In this document: in pieces, positions 1 through 7,277 of the stretch | How positions within the stretch are numbered: position 1 is the stretch's first letter | How the letters are laid out: each line of letters starts with the position of its first letter | Source of the DNA: Clostridiaceae bacterium | GTDB lineage: Bacteria; Bacillota; Clostridia; Oscillospirales; Acutalibacteraceae | Length of the DNA: 9,572 nucleotides | Direction of reading: 5' to 3' | NCBI GenBank assembly: GCA_016292575.1 | Contig: JAEDIH010000068.1 | Span: forward strand, 1 to 9,572 | Program-made: the position numbers and the translations under genes | The notes under the pieces: generated by a model | The model's input: the letters and a program-made list of their open reading frames with translations, nothing else | The model's database searches: none | What the model was told of the DNA's origin: nothing

Positions 1-386
1 GCGCAAAATACAAAGTTGTTGTCAGGTCATATAAAAAGCTCAAAAAAGAAAAGCTTCTTTCAACCTACTCGGCAAGCAAAACCGTCCTCACAACGCCTGC
101 CGCGCCGATAATCCAAAGCACAAAAAGCGCCAATGGCACCGTCACGCTCAAGTGGAAAGAGCAAAAATATGTTTCCGGCTATACGGTCTATGTTTCAAAA
201 AATCCAAATTCCGGTTTTGAAAAGCTTGCCACGATAAAAGGAAACGAAAACACGTCCTTCACAGCGAAAAAAGGACTCAAAAAGGGACAGACCTGTTACT
301 TCAGACTCAGAGCCTATAAAAAGGCAAAGGGACTTGCGACTGTCCGCTCCGAACAAGGAAAAACCGTTGCGGTAACGGTGAAATAA
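1..386 (+). CDS. Fibronectin type III repeat protein, C-terminal fragment
   Basis: This is the 3' end of a gene that starts before the window. The reading frame begins at base 3 and runs 127 codons to TAA at 384-386. The fragment holds the end of one beta-sandwich domain (KYKVVVRSYKK, residues 2-12, then a linker ending TTPAAP at 30-35) and one complete fibronectin type III-like domain (about 36-127). The second domain has the usual Trp in strand B (W51), the Tyr pair GYTVYVS (59-65) and the strand F signature YFRLRAYKK (99-107). The two ends resemble each other (YKVVVRSYKK and YFRLRAYKK), so the domains are tandem repeats. Fn3 modules of this lysine-rich kind are common at the end of secreted or cell-surface proteins of Clostridia, where they act as spacers or binding modules. 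The catalytic or adhesive part, if any, lies outside the window, so no function is assigned. No anchoring motif follows the last domain. Confidence 0.85.
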   Translation, partial: AKYKVVVRSYKKLKKEKLLSTYSASKTVLTTPAAPIIQSTKSANGTVTLKWKEQKYVSGYTVYVSKNPNSGFEKLATIKGNENTSFTAKKGLKKGQTCYFRLRAYKKAKGLATVRSEQGKTVAVTVK

Positions 387-423
387 ATCTGAAAGAAATC
401 CTGCTGAACAAACGGCGTTTATA

Positions 424-453
424 TGAATTTTTTCCCTTTTCCGGTCAATGATA
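424..453 (+). promoter_or_regulatory. Possible forespore (sigma-G/F-like) promoter of ypeB
   Basis: A TGAATT at 424-429 is followed, 17 bases later, by AATGATA at 447-453. The B. subtilis sigma-G consensus is about TGAATA, 17-18 bases, CATACTA, so the match is 5/6 and 4/7. ypeB is forespore-expressed in Bacillus, which makes the position sensible, but the match alone is weak and could be chance in AT-rich DNA. Confidence 0.25.
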
Positions 454-454
454 A

Positions 455-469
455 TGTCAGGTAATGACA
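455..469. repeat. Small inverted repeat TGTCA-N5-TGACA upstream of ypeB
   Basis: Perfect 5-base arms at 455-459 and 465-469 flank the spacer GGTAA, 37 bases before the ypeB start codon. It is the size and shape of a dimeric regulator half-site pair, but no regulator is known to me for it, and arms this short can occur by chance. Confidence 0.25.
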
Positions 470-506
470 GAAAAATCATCAAACAACCTAAAAAGGGGAT
501 CAATGC

Positions 507-1850
507 ATGAAACCAACAAAGAAAAGAGCATGGATAAGAGCGATAAGCTTTCTCAGCTTTCTCTGTGTGATTCTTGCGGCGTCAACAATAGTTTTTGCAG
601 TACGCGCAAACAAATATAAAAACAGCGTCCTCGCCTCCTCGCGCCGCGCAGTCAGCGAGCTTTGCGAAAATCTTGATTCAATCACGGTCAATCTGCAAAA
701 AAGCCTGTTCTGCAACTCAGAGCCTATGCTGACCTCCCTCGGCACCGAGCTTTACAAAAGCGCCGCTGCGGCAAAGGTCGGTCTGAGCCAGATAACGAGC
801 GAAACGCTCCAAAGCGACGGAATTTACAAATTCCTTTCCCAGGTGGGAGACTACACGCTTGCGCTTGACAAAAAGCTTTCAAAAAATCAAACGCTGAGCG
901 AAGCCGACCGCCGCGCCCTTTCGGCGCTGTACGAATACTCAAGCTCCCTTTCCGAAGGTATGGACAAGCTGCTTTCCGGAACCTATGACGAAACGGTATC
1001 GTTTGAAAAAAGCACTTCAACGCTGACGCTCGGCGCAAAGGAAAACGCAGGGTACTTTTCCGACGGTATGAACGACACTGCGCAGGCTCTTGCCGACTAC
1101 CCCACCCTCATTTACGACGGCCCGTTTGCGGACAACGTGCTCGGTCGCGAGGCACTCTTTGTTAAAGGAAAAAAGCAGATTACGCAAAACGAAGCTAAAA
1201 CAAAGGCGGCCGCTTTCCTTGAATGCCGCGAAACCGAGCTGCACGTTGACGGCGATGAAACGGGAGCACTTGAGCTTTTCTGCTTTTCAAAGGGCGAAAA
1301 GAGCATTGCTATCACCAAAAACGGCGGCTTCCTTTGCTATATGACAAATCCCGAGCACTCGCTTGAAGCGCAGCTCAAAGAGGAGCAGGCCGCAAAGCGC
1401 GCAAAGGAATTTCTCATCAAGGCCGGTTACCCCAACATGAAGGAGAGCTATTACAGCACCTATGACGGCGTTTGCACAATCAATTTTGCATACAGGGAAA
1501 ACGCCGTGACCTTTTACGCCGACCTCATCAAGGTTGCCGTATCGCTCGACAGCGGAAAAATTGCCGCCGTTGACGCACGCGGTTTTCTTATGAACCACTG
1601 TGAAAGGAATCTGCCGGCTTCAAAAATCACGCTCAGGGCCGCGCAGAAAAAGCTTTCGCCGCTTCTGACTCTTAAAAGCAGCGCCCTTGCGGTGATACCC
1701 GGCAAGGACGGAAAGGAAAGGCTTTGCTATGAGTTTCATGTGTCAAGCAAAAGCGGACAGCAGGCACTTGTGTATATTGACGTTCAAACCGGCGAGGAGG
1801 CGGACGTTTTGCTGCTGCTTTATTCCGACGGCGGCGTACTGACAAGGTGA
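507..1850 (+). CDS. ypeB: Sporulation/germination protein YpeB
   Basis: This 447-residue protein matches YpeB in length (about 450) and architecture. A basic N-terminus (MKPTKKRAWIR) leads into one membrane segment (about 11-32). A helical region follows with FLSQVGDYTLAL at 109-120, where B. subtilis YpeB has a similar FLSKIGDFSYK. The YPTLIYDGPFADN segment (198-210) resembles clostridial YpeB proteins as I recall them. Three PepSY-like repeats complete the protein (about 224-285, 293-360 and 374-435); DSGKIAAVDARGFL (348-361) is the most recognisable piece. In spore formers YpeB sits in the inner membrane/cortex region. There it stabilises and holds in check the cortex-lytic enzyme SleB, each protein needing the other in the spore, and it is degraded during germination. 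The start is fixed by AAGGGG at 493-498, eight bases before ATG 507; an ATG at 503 is out of frame and leads to a stop after about 38 codons. sleB, usually the immediate neighbour, is not in this window. The upstream gene is an Fn3 protein instead. The family call is strong; the role is transferred from Bacillus. Confidence 0.9.
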   Translation: MKPTKKRAWIRAISFLSFLCVILAASTIVFAVRANKYKNSVLASSRRAVSELCENLDSITVNLQKSLFCNSEPMLTSLGTELYKSAAAAKVGLSQITSETLQSDGIYKFLSQVGDYTLALDKKLSKNQTLSEADRRALSALYEYSSSLSEGMDKLLSGTYDETVSFEKSTSTLTLGAKENAGYFSDGMNDTAQALADYPTLIYDGPFADNVLGREALFVKGKKQITQNEAKTKAAAFLECRETELHVDGDETGALELFCFSKGEKSIAITKNGGFLCYMTNPEHSLEAQLKEEQAAKRAKEFLIKAGYPNMKESYYSTYDGVCTINFAYRENAVTFYADLIKVAVSLDSGKIAAVDARGFLMNHCERNLPASKITLRAAQKKLSPLLTLKSSALAVIPGKDGKERLCYEFHVSSKSGQQALVYIDVQTGEEADVLLLLYSDGGVLTR

Positions 1851-1892
1851 AAACCAAACCAAGCTGTCGCTTTTAAATCCAAGCCATAAATA

Positions 1893-1940
1893 AAGCTATA
1901 ATTTACATCAAAGCAAAGCACTTTTTGTAAATTATAGCTT
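1893..1940. repeat. 14-bp perfect AT-rich inverted repeat between convergent genes
   Basis: The left arm AAGCTATAATTTAC (1893-1906) and the right arm GTAAATTATAGCTT (1927-1940) are exact reverse complements around a 20-base loop. Allowing a two-base bulge at 1941-1942, pairing extends five more base pairs outward (1888-1892 with 1943-1947). It lies between the ends of ypeB (+) and the nuclease gene (-), so a bidirectional transcription-ending or RNA 3'-protecting structure is plausible. Neither side has a clean U-tract: ATTATTTGTT follows on the + strand and TATTTATGG on the - strand. It could also be a small palindromic mobile repeat. No second copy occurs in this window. Confidence 0.6.
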
Positions 1941-2040
1941 ATTATTTGTTGCAGATAATTAATTATATTTGCTTTTTCGCCCGTTTGCGGTACCTTTGTA
2001 CAACTTAAGAGCGAAGAAACGCCTTTCGCATCTAAATGTG

Positions 2041-2064
2041 ACAACCCCGTTGGATTGTTTTTTT
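2041..2064 (+). terminator. Intrinsic terminator-like hairpin, + strand
   Basis: ACAACCC (2041-2047), loop CGTT, GGATTGT (2052-2058) form a seven-pair stem with one C-A mismatch, followed by a run of seven T (2058-2064). Read on the + strand it would end transcripts arriving from ypeB, 190 bases downstream of that stop codon. It also protects the opposing nuclease gene from read-through. On the - strand the run becomes an A-tract before the stem, so it would not work as an intrinsic terminator for the nuclease gene. Confidence 0.5.
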
Positions 2065-2066
2065 AA

Positions 2067-3533
2067 TCATCTTCCAACAAGTTTATGAAAGGATCGGAAT
2101 ACATCAGGATTTTCCAATTTATCCCAACTCGATGAAAAAATTACTTTGGTATAACAATCCTTATCAGATGTTAACCAAATATTATCTTTTGAAACAATAA
2201 TGGCATATTTTGTTCCAAGTTGGCGTGCATAGCTTCTTGCTTGCTTTATCACTTCTTCTAATTGCTTACTACTGCTTATGCTGCGTTTGGCTTCAACAAT
2301 CGCAAAAGCAGAGTAAAAACCGTTGCGATATTCAGGCAAAAGAACAAAGTCAGGTATAAGTCTATGGTTATGATTACCGATTTCAATATTGAGTTGCTGC
2401 ACATAATCATCTTCTCTATAGCCCAACTTTTTTAAAAGCGGCTTTATTAAAAAATCTTCGACAGCTTTTTCATTGACAAATTCTCTGTCATCATTTGAAA
2501 CCACATAATCCAATTTCAAAACATTTGCTCCGGACAAATCAATAATATGATTATATTCGGACGGTTTAAGTTCAACGCCGTTGATTCCCTGCATATTTTT
2601 TCTGACAATAGGAATATCCTTAAAAATAATATCCTCTTGAAGTTCTTTAAGTGCTATTCTCCTTATTGCTGTAGGTTTTGCAATATATGTACATCTATAA
2701 TAGTAAAACAGCGGATCATTAAATCCAACCGAAACACTTCGCCAAATCGAGTCAACTGCACTTATAGGGTTCCTCAAATACATAACTATCATATCACCTG
2801 CGGCCGTGTCAACATTACATTGCCATGGCGTTACTGTATCAGCTTCATTGCTGAGAAAAGCATCATCGGCTCTAGCACCTATAAAGAATGCGCCTTTCGG
2901 CTCAGGCAAATCATTTACAATATAGCTTTTTGTTCCGCCTATATAACTCGGAGCAAAATCATAAAGAAAAGCCATAAATTCATATTCAGTCAGATTGTGT
3001 TCTTTGCGGAAAGAAAGAAACGCTTCACAAAGTTCACCGTAATAATAGAACCGTCCCTCGTAGTCTTTTTTAATCGGAATTTTCGGAAGATCAATTTCAA
3101 ACTCCAACGCTATTTTTTCAAGAACATTGAAGTTCCATTGATAGTAATACGGAACAAATAATTCGTGACACTCCAAAGCTAAAAATGTTGTAAAATATTC
3201 AACATTCCCGCAAAATATCTCAAAAGCTATTTTTGTGGAAATCTTCTCGTTTTCTTCTTTGAACCAATTATATAGATAATTCATTGCCGTTTCAGTATTG
3301 TAACTGCCTTCTTCAAGAATATAGTAGCCTTCCATAATGTCATTAAGTAGCTCTGTTAATTTAGTTCTTGTGCCGTTACAAATAGTTTTGCTCGGACAAT
3401 AGTTTTCTCTGAACCTTACGATGTTATCTATGAATTCTTCTGAAAACTCCTCCTCAAAGTTTTTTCTGAACATTTCAACAACATCTTTTCCGCCAGCGTT
3501 TAAATAGGTCTGCCATACATAATTATTAAACAT
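2067..3533 (-). CDS. EVE-like domain + PD-(D/E)XK nuclease fusion, putative restriction/defence protein
   Basis: The protein has 488 residues and three parts. Residues 1-205 are helical, with a conserved-looking block ending FMAFLYDFAPSYIGG (about 186-200). Residues about 211-330 look like an EVE/PUA-like modified-base reader: W237, the GD.IVMY signature (G246-Y252), P256, later YYYRCTYI, and a closing LKELQ...IVRKNMQG segment. Residues about 350-488 form an HsdR_N-type PD-(D/E)XK nuclease. E355 lies on the first helix, PDFVLLP has the catalytic Asp at 395, IVEAKR has E414 and K416, and the EVIKQARSYARQL helix follows. EVE domains read modified bases and HsdR_N domains cut DNA, so a modification-dependent (type IV-like) endonuclease is my inference. 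No helicase or GTPase motor is present. The start is ATG 3533 with AGGAG five bases upstream; a TTG at 3548 is in frame but would place that Shine-Dalgarno inside the gene. Base composition is clearly more AT-rich than either neighbour, suggesting transfer. Nuclease fold: fairly sure; EVE-like domain: probable; biological role: inferred. Confidence 0.75.
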   Translation of the reverse strand: MFNNYVWQTYLNAGGKDVVEMFRKNFEEEFSEEFIDNIVRFRENYCPSKTICNGTRTKLTELLNDIMEGYYILEEGSYNTETAMNYLYNWFKEENEKISTKIAFEIFCGNVEYFTTFLALECHELFVPYYYQWNFNVLEKIALEFEIDLPKIPIKKDYEGRFYYYGELCEAFLSFRKEHNLTEYEFMAFLYDFAPSYIGGTKSYIVNDLPEPKGAFFIGARADDAFLSNEADTVTPWQCNVDTAAGDMIVMYLRNPISAVDSIWRSVSVGFNDPLFYYYRCTYIAKPTAIRRIALKELQEDIIFKDIPIVRKNMQGINGVELKPSEYNHIIDLSGANVLKLDYVVSNDDREFVNEKAVEDFLIKPLLKKLGYREDDYVQQLNIEIGNHNHRLIPDFVLLPEYRNGFYSAFAIVEAKRSISSSKQLEEVIKQARSYARQLGTKYAIIVSKDNIWLTSDKDCYTKVIFSSSWDKLENPDVFRSFHKLVGR

Positions 3534-3537
3534 ATGT

Positions 3538-3542
3538 GCTCC
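3538..3542 (-). promoter_or_regulatory. Shine-Dalgarno AGGAG that fixes the nuclease start
   Basis: On the - strand the sequence reads TTAGGAGCACATATG. The AGGAG core is five bases from ATG 3533, which favours this start over the in-frame TTG at 3548 that lies upstream of the site. Confidence 0.75.
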
Positions 3543-3572
3543 TAACAATAAGATTATTTATTCTACAATCCG

Positions 3573-3600
3573 ATTATACATATTTGTGCACTTATGTCAA
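3573..3600 (-). promoter_or_regulatory. Full-consensus sigma-A promoter of the nuclease gene
   Basis: Read on the - strand, TTGACA (3600-3595) is followed after 16 bases by TATAAT (3578-3573). Both hexamers match the vegetative consensus perfectly. Transcription would start near 3566, giving a leader of roughly 32 bases to ATG 3533. The promoter lies immediately after the oxidoreductase terminator, so the nuclease gene is an independent and probably constitutive transcription unit. A GTGCAC palindrome sits in the spacer (3586-3591). Confidence 0.85.
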
Positions 3601-3613
3601 GCAATAAACAAAT

Positions 3614-3640
3614 CGGTCGTCCGCATAAAACGGACGACCG
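3614..3640 (-). terminator. Rho-independent terminator of the pyruvate:ferredoxin oxidoreductase gene
   Basis: A perfect 10-bp stem (CGGTCGTCCG at 3614-3623 and CGGACGACCG at 3631-3640) encloses a seven-base loop. On the - strand it begins 25 bases after the oxidoreductase stop codon and is followed by ATTTGTTTATTG, a moderately U-rich tail. Its GC-rich stem stands out in AT-rich surroundings. The + strand side lacks a T-run, so the - direction is the functional one. Confidence 0.88.
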
Positions 3641-3664
3641 GAATTGTAATATTAAATTGTTGAA

Positions 3665-6600
3665 TTACTCAGCATCAGGAGCATAGAGTGCTTCAAGTCT
3701 CTTGAGGTGGTTATATCTTTCAACCGACTTCTGCTCTGCCTCTGCAAAGAGTTCCTTTGCTCTTTCGGGGAAGGAGCGGGTAAGAGCCGAATAACGAGCC
3801 TCGTTGAGGAGGAACTTCTGATAGTCCTCTCTTACGCCGGGCTTGCTGTCGATGGTGAACGGGTTCTTGCCCTGAGCCTTGAGTGCCGGGTTGTAGCGGA
3901 ACATATTCCAGTAACCGCACTCAACAGCCTTCTTCATCTCGTTCTGGCAGTTGACCATGCCGCCCTTGATCGAGTGCATTTCGCACGGAGCGTATGCAAT
4001 AACGATTGACGGACCGTGATATGCTTCAGCCTCGGTGAGAGCCTTGATGGTCTGGTTCATGTTTGCACCCATAGCGATCTGCGCAACATAAACATAGCCG
4101 TAGCTCATTGCGATTTCGGCAAGGCTCTTCTTGGCAATGCTCTTACCGGCAGCTGCAAACTGTGCAACCTGACCGATCTGAGATGCCTTTGAAGCCTGTC
4201 CGCCGGTGTTGGAGTAAACCTCGGTATCGAATACCATGATGTTGACATCTTCGCCGGAAGCGAGAACGTGGTCAACACCGCCGAAGCCGATGTCGTATGC
4301 CCAACCGTCGCCGCCGAAGATCCAGACGGACTTCTTGGAAAGATATTCTTTCTCCTTGAGGATTGAAGCGCAGTTTTCGCAGCCGTCTGCAACCTTTTCA
4401 AGCTCTGCAACAAGTGCGTCCGAAGCGGCGGTGTTCTTTTCGCCGTCGTTTACGGTGTCAAGATATTCCTTGGCCGCAGCCTTGAGTGATTCGGGAGCCT
4501 TTTCGGCGGAAAGAATGTTTTCAACCTTAGCGATGAGGGCGTTGCGGATAGCGTTCTGACCGAGGAGCATTCCGAAGCCGTGCTCTGCGTTGTCCTCAAA
4601 CAGGGAGTTAGCCCATGCCGGACCGTGACCCTTGCTGTTTACGGTATAGGGTGAGGTTGCTGCCGGACCGCCCCAGATTGAGGAACAACCGGTAGCGTTG
4701 GAGATATACATTCTGTCGCCGAAGAGCTGTGTGATAAGACGTGCATATGCAGTCTCGGCGCAGCCTGCGCATGATCCGGAGAACTCAAGCAGCGGAGTCT
4801 TGTACTGGCTGCCGATAACGGTGTTGTCGGCAACGTCTTCCTTAACGGTAACGTTCTTGACCATATAGTCAAATACCGGCTGCATGTTATCCTGGCTTTC
4901 ACGGGGAACCATCTTGAGGGAGCCTGTCTTGCAGACGCCTACGCAGACGCCGCAGCCCATGCAGTCAAGCGGTGAAACGGCGAGGGAGTACTTATAAACT
5001 CCCTTGCCCTTGCCGGCCTTCTTGTCAACGATAATTGCGTTTTCGGGAGCGTTTGCAGCTTCCTCTTCGGTGAGGCAGTACGGTCTGATTGTTGCGTGCG
5101 GGCAAACATAGGAGCACTGGTTGCACTGTGCGCAGGTTGTGCCGTCCCATGCCGGAACCATAACGGCAACACCGCGCTTTTCATAAGCGGATGCGCCCTG
5201 TTCAAATGTTCCGTCAGCGTGAGCTTCAAAAGCGGAAACGGGAAGTGCGTCGCCGTCCATGTGGCCAACGGGCTTCATGATCTCGTCAACCATCTTGACA
5301 AGCTTTTCAGCGCCCTCGCTCTTTGCTTCGCAAGCGCAATCCTCTGCGTTTGCCCAATCAGCGGGAACATCAATCTTGACATAAGCAGTTGCACCGGCGT
5401 CGATTGCCTTTTCGTTCATTTCAACGATTTCTTTACCCTTCTTCATGAACTTCTGGGCTTTTTCCTTCATATAGCCGATTGCTTCCTCTTCCGGAAGAAC
5501 CTTGGAGAGGGAGAAGAAAGCAGACTGAAGAACGGTGTTTGTGCGCTTGCCGAGACCGATCTTTGCGGCAAGGTCGATAGCGTTAACGGTATAAAGCTGA
5601 ATGTTGTTCTTTGCGATATATCTCTTTGCTTCGGCATTGAGCTTTTCGGCAAGTTCCTTTTCATCCCACTGGCAGTTGATGAGGAAAACACCGCCGGGCT
5701 TAACATCGTTGACCATCTTGTAACCCTTTTCAACGTATGACGGGTTGTGGCAGGCAACGAAGTCAGCCTTATTGATATAATACGGGGACTTGATGGGCTT
5801 GTCACCGAAACGAAGGTGGGAGATTGTGATACCGCCCGTCTTCTTTGAGTCATACTGGAAGTATGCCTGAACGAACTTGTCGGTGTGGTCACCGATGATC
5901 TTGATGGAGTCCTTGTTTGCGCCAACGGTTCCGTCACCGCCGAGACCCCAGAACTTGCATTCGATCGTACCTTCGGCAGCAGTGTTCGGAGCAGCCTTTT
6001 CTTCAAGTGAAAGATAGGTTACATCGTCGTTGATACCGATGGTGAAGTGACGCTTCATATCGCTCTTTGCAAGCTCGTCATAAACAGCGAATACGCTTGC
6101 CGGAGGAGTATCCTTTGAACCGAGACCGTATCTGCCGCCGATAACTTCGATGCCGGTTCTGCCGACTTCGTTGAGAGCAGCGATAACATCAAGATAGAGC
6201 GGTTCGCCGAGTGCGCCCGGCTCCTTGGTTCTGTCAAGAACAGCAATCTTCTTTGCGGTTTCGGGGATAGCGGCTGCAAGGTGCTTTGCCGAGAACGGTC
6301 TGTAAAGACGAACCTTGACAAGACCGACCTTTTCGCCCTTAGCGGTGAGATAGTCGATAACTTCTTCGGCAACGTCGCAGATTGAGCCCATTGCAACAAT
6401 GACTCTTTCAGCGTCGGGAGCGCCGTAGTAGTTGAAGAGGTGATAGTTTGTGCCAAGCTTTGCGTTGACTTTGTCCATGTATTCCTCAACGATCTCGGGC
6501 ATTGCATCATAATACTTGTTGCAGGCTTCTCTGTGCTGGAAGAAGATGTCTCCGTTTTCGTGGGAACCGCGCATTACGGGGCGCTCGGGATTGAGAGCAC

Positions 6601-7216
6601 GCTTGCGGAATGCTTCAACAGCATCCATGTCGCACATTTCTCTGAGGTCTTCATAGTCCCAAACCTTGATCTTCTGAATTTCATGAGAAGTGCGGAAGCC
6701 GTCAAAGAAGTTGATGAACGGAACTCTGCCCTTGATTGCCGCAAGGTGAGCAACCGCGCCGAGATCCATTACTTCCTGCGGATTGGTTTCGGCAAGCATT
6801 GCGAAGCCTGTCTGACGGCAGGCGTAAACGTCCGAATGATCGCCGAAGATGTTAAGAGCGTGGGAAGCAACGCAGCGGGCCGAAACGTGGAAAACAGAGG
6901 GAAGAAGCTCACCGGCAATCTTATACATATTCGGGATCATGAGAAGAAGACCCTGCGAAGCGGTATAGGTTGTGGTGAGAGCACCTGCTGCGAGCGAGCC
7001 GTGAACGGTACCTGCCGCACCGGCTTCGGACTGCATTTCGGCAACCTTAACGGTGGTTCCGAAGATGTTTTTCATGCCCTGTGCCGACCACTGGTCAACG
7101 TAGTCTGCCATGGGGCTTGACGGAGTGATGGGATAAATACCCGCGACCTCGGTAAAAGCGTAGGAAACATATGCGGCGGCATTGTTTCCGTCCATGGTCT
7201 TTGATTTTCTTGCCAT
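3665..7216 (-). CDS. nifJ: Pyruvate:ferredoxin (flavodoxin) oxidoreductase
   Basis: This 1183-residue single-chain enzyme oxidatively decarboxylates pyruvate with CoA to acetyl-CoA and CO2 and passes two electrons to ferredoxin or flavodoxin in the cytoplasm. The full domain set is present in order. Domain I carries T31 in YPITPSSP, E64 and R114, the positions that bind pyruvate and activate thiamine diphosphate in the Desulfovibrio africanus enzyme. Domain II follows (about 260-410), then the gamma-type domain III starting KFWGLGGDGTVGANK (421-435). The two-[4Fe-4S] ferredoxin domain has Cys 695, 698, 701, 705 and 752, 755, 758, 762. The thiamine-diphosphate domain has GDGWAYDIGFGG (969-980) and the VYSNTGGQ segment (1000-1007). 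Cys 816, 819, 844 and 1078 should ligate the proximal cluster. Nothing essential is missing. ATG 7216 is preceded by AAGGAGGA (7225-7232), an excellent ribosome site. It is monocistronic, with its own terminator at 3614-3640. The 5' region holds an FNR-type palindrome (7278-7291). Confidence 0.98.
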   Translation of the reverse strand: MARKSKTMDGNNAAAYVSYAFTEVAGIYPITPSSPMADYVDQWSAQGMKNIFGTTVKVAEMQSEAGAAGTVHGSLAAGALTTTYTASQGLLLMIPNMYKIAGELLPSVFHVSARCVASHALNIFGDHSDVYACRQTGFAMLAETNPQEVMDLGAVAHLAAIKGRVPFINFFDGFRTSHEIQKIKVWDYEDLREMCDMDAVEAFRKRALNPERPVMRGSHENGDIFFQHREACNKYYDAMPEIVEEYMDKVNAKLGTNYHLFNYYGAPDAERVIVAMGSICDVAEEVIDYLTAKGEKVGLVKVRLYRPFSAKHLAAAIPETAKKIAVLDRTKEPGALGEPLYLDVIAALNEVGRTGIEVIGGRYGLGSKDTPPASVFAVYDELAKSDMKRHFTIGINDDVTYLSLEEKAAPNTAAEGTIECKFWGLGGDGTVGANKDSIKIIGDHTDKFVQAYFQYDSKKTGGITISHLRFGDKPIKSPYYINKADFVACHNPSYVEKGYKMVNDVKPGGVFLINCQWDEKELAEKLNAEAKRYIAKNNIQLYTVNAIDLAAKIGLGKRTNTVLQSAFFSLSKVLPEEEAIGYMKEKAQKFMKKGKEIVEMNEKAIDAGATAYVKIDVPADWANAEDCACEAKSEGAEKLVKMVDEIMKPVGHMDGDALPVSAFEAHADGTFEQGASAYEKRGVAVMVPAWDGTTCAQCNQCSYVCPHATIRPYCLTEEEAANAPENAIIVDKKAGKGKGVYKYSLAVSPLDCMGCGVCVGVCKTGSLKMVPRESQDNMQPVFDYMVKNVTVKEDVADNTVIGSQYKTPLLEFSGSCAGCAETAYARLITQLFGDRMYISNATGCSSIWGGPAATSPYTVNSKGHGPAWANSLFEDNAEHGFGMLLGQNAIRNALIAKVENILSAEKAPESLKAAAKEYLDTVNDGEKNTAASDALVAELEKVADGCENCASILKEKEYLSKKSVWIFGGDGWAYDIGFGGVDHVLASGEDVNIMVFDTEVYSNTGGQASKASQIGQVAQFAAAGKSIAKKSLAEIAMSYGYVYVAQIAMGANMNQTIKALTEAEAYHGPSIVIAYAPCEMHSIKGGMVNCQNEMKKAVECGYWNMFRYNPALKAQGKNPFTIDSKPGVREDYQKFLLNEARYSALTRSFPERAKELFAEAEQKSVERYNHLKRLEALYAPDAE

Positions 7217-7277
7217 TGGCTTTGTCCTCCTTAAATTGGAAATTCCTTTTCCGAACAGCCGAAAACTCAGCTATTGT

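Noticed and set aside
1820..2044. 74-codon minus-strand open frame spanning the convergent intergenic region
   Set aside because: It starts with TTG without a ribosome site, runs through the 14-bp inverted repeat and the terminator region, and overlaps the end of ypeB. No domain is recognisable.
2547..3161. 204-codon + strand open frame antisense to the nuclease gene
   Set aside because: It is antisense to a gene with clear nuclease motifs. Its protein is a low-complexity mix rich in Ile, Lys, Phe and Arg, typical of reading AT-rich DNA backwards.
3534..3548. In-frame TTG at 3548 as the start of the nuclease gene
   Set aside because: The AGGAG Shine-Dalgarno lies between this TTG and ATG 3533, so it would be inside the gene; ATG 3533 is the better start.
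5096..5740. Open frame of 214 codons on the + strand, antisense to the oxidoreductase gene
   Set aside because: It lies wholly inside a gene with every catalytic motif intact, has no Shine-Dalgarno and encodes no recognisable domain. Strong codon bias in the oxidoreductase gene keeps the opposite frame open.
6440..7120. Open frame of 226 codons on the + strand, antisense to the N-terminal part of the oxidoreductase gene
   Set aside because: Same explanation: a shadow of a highly biased gene, with no recognisable protein features.
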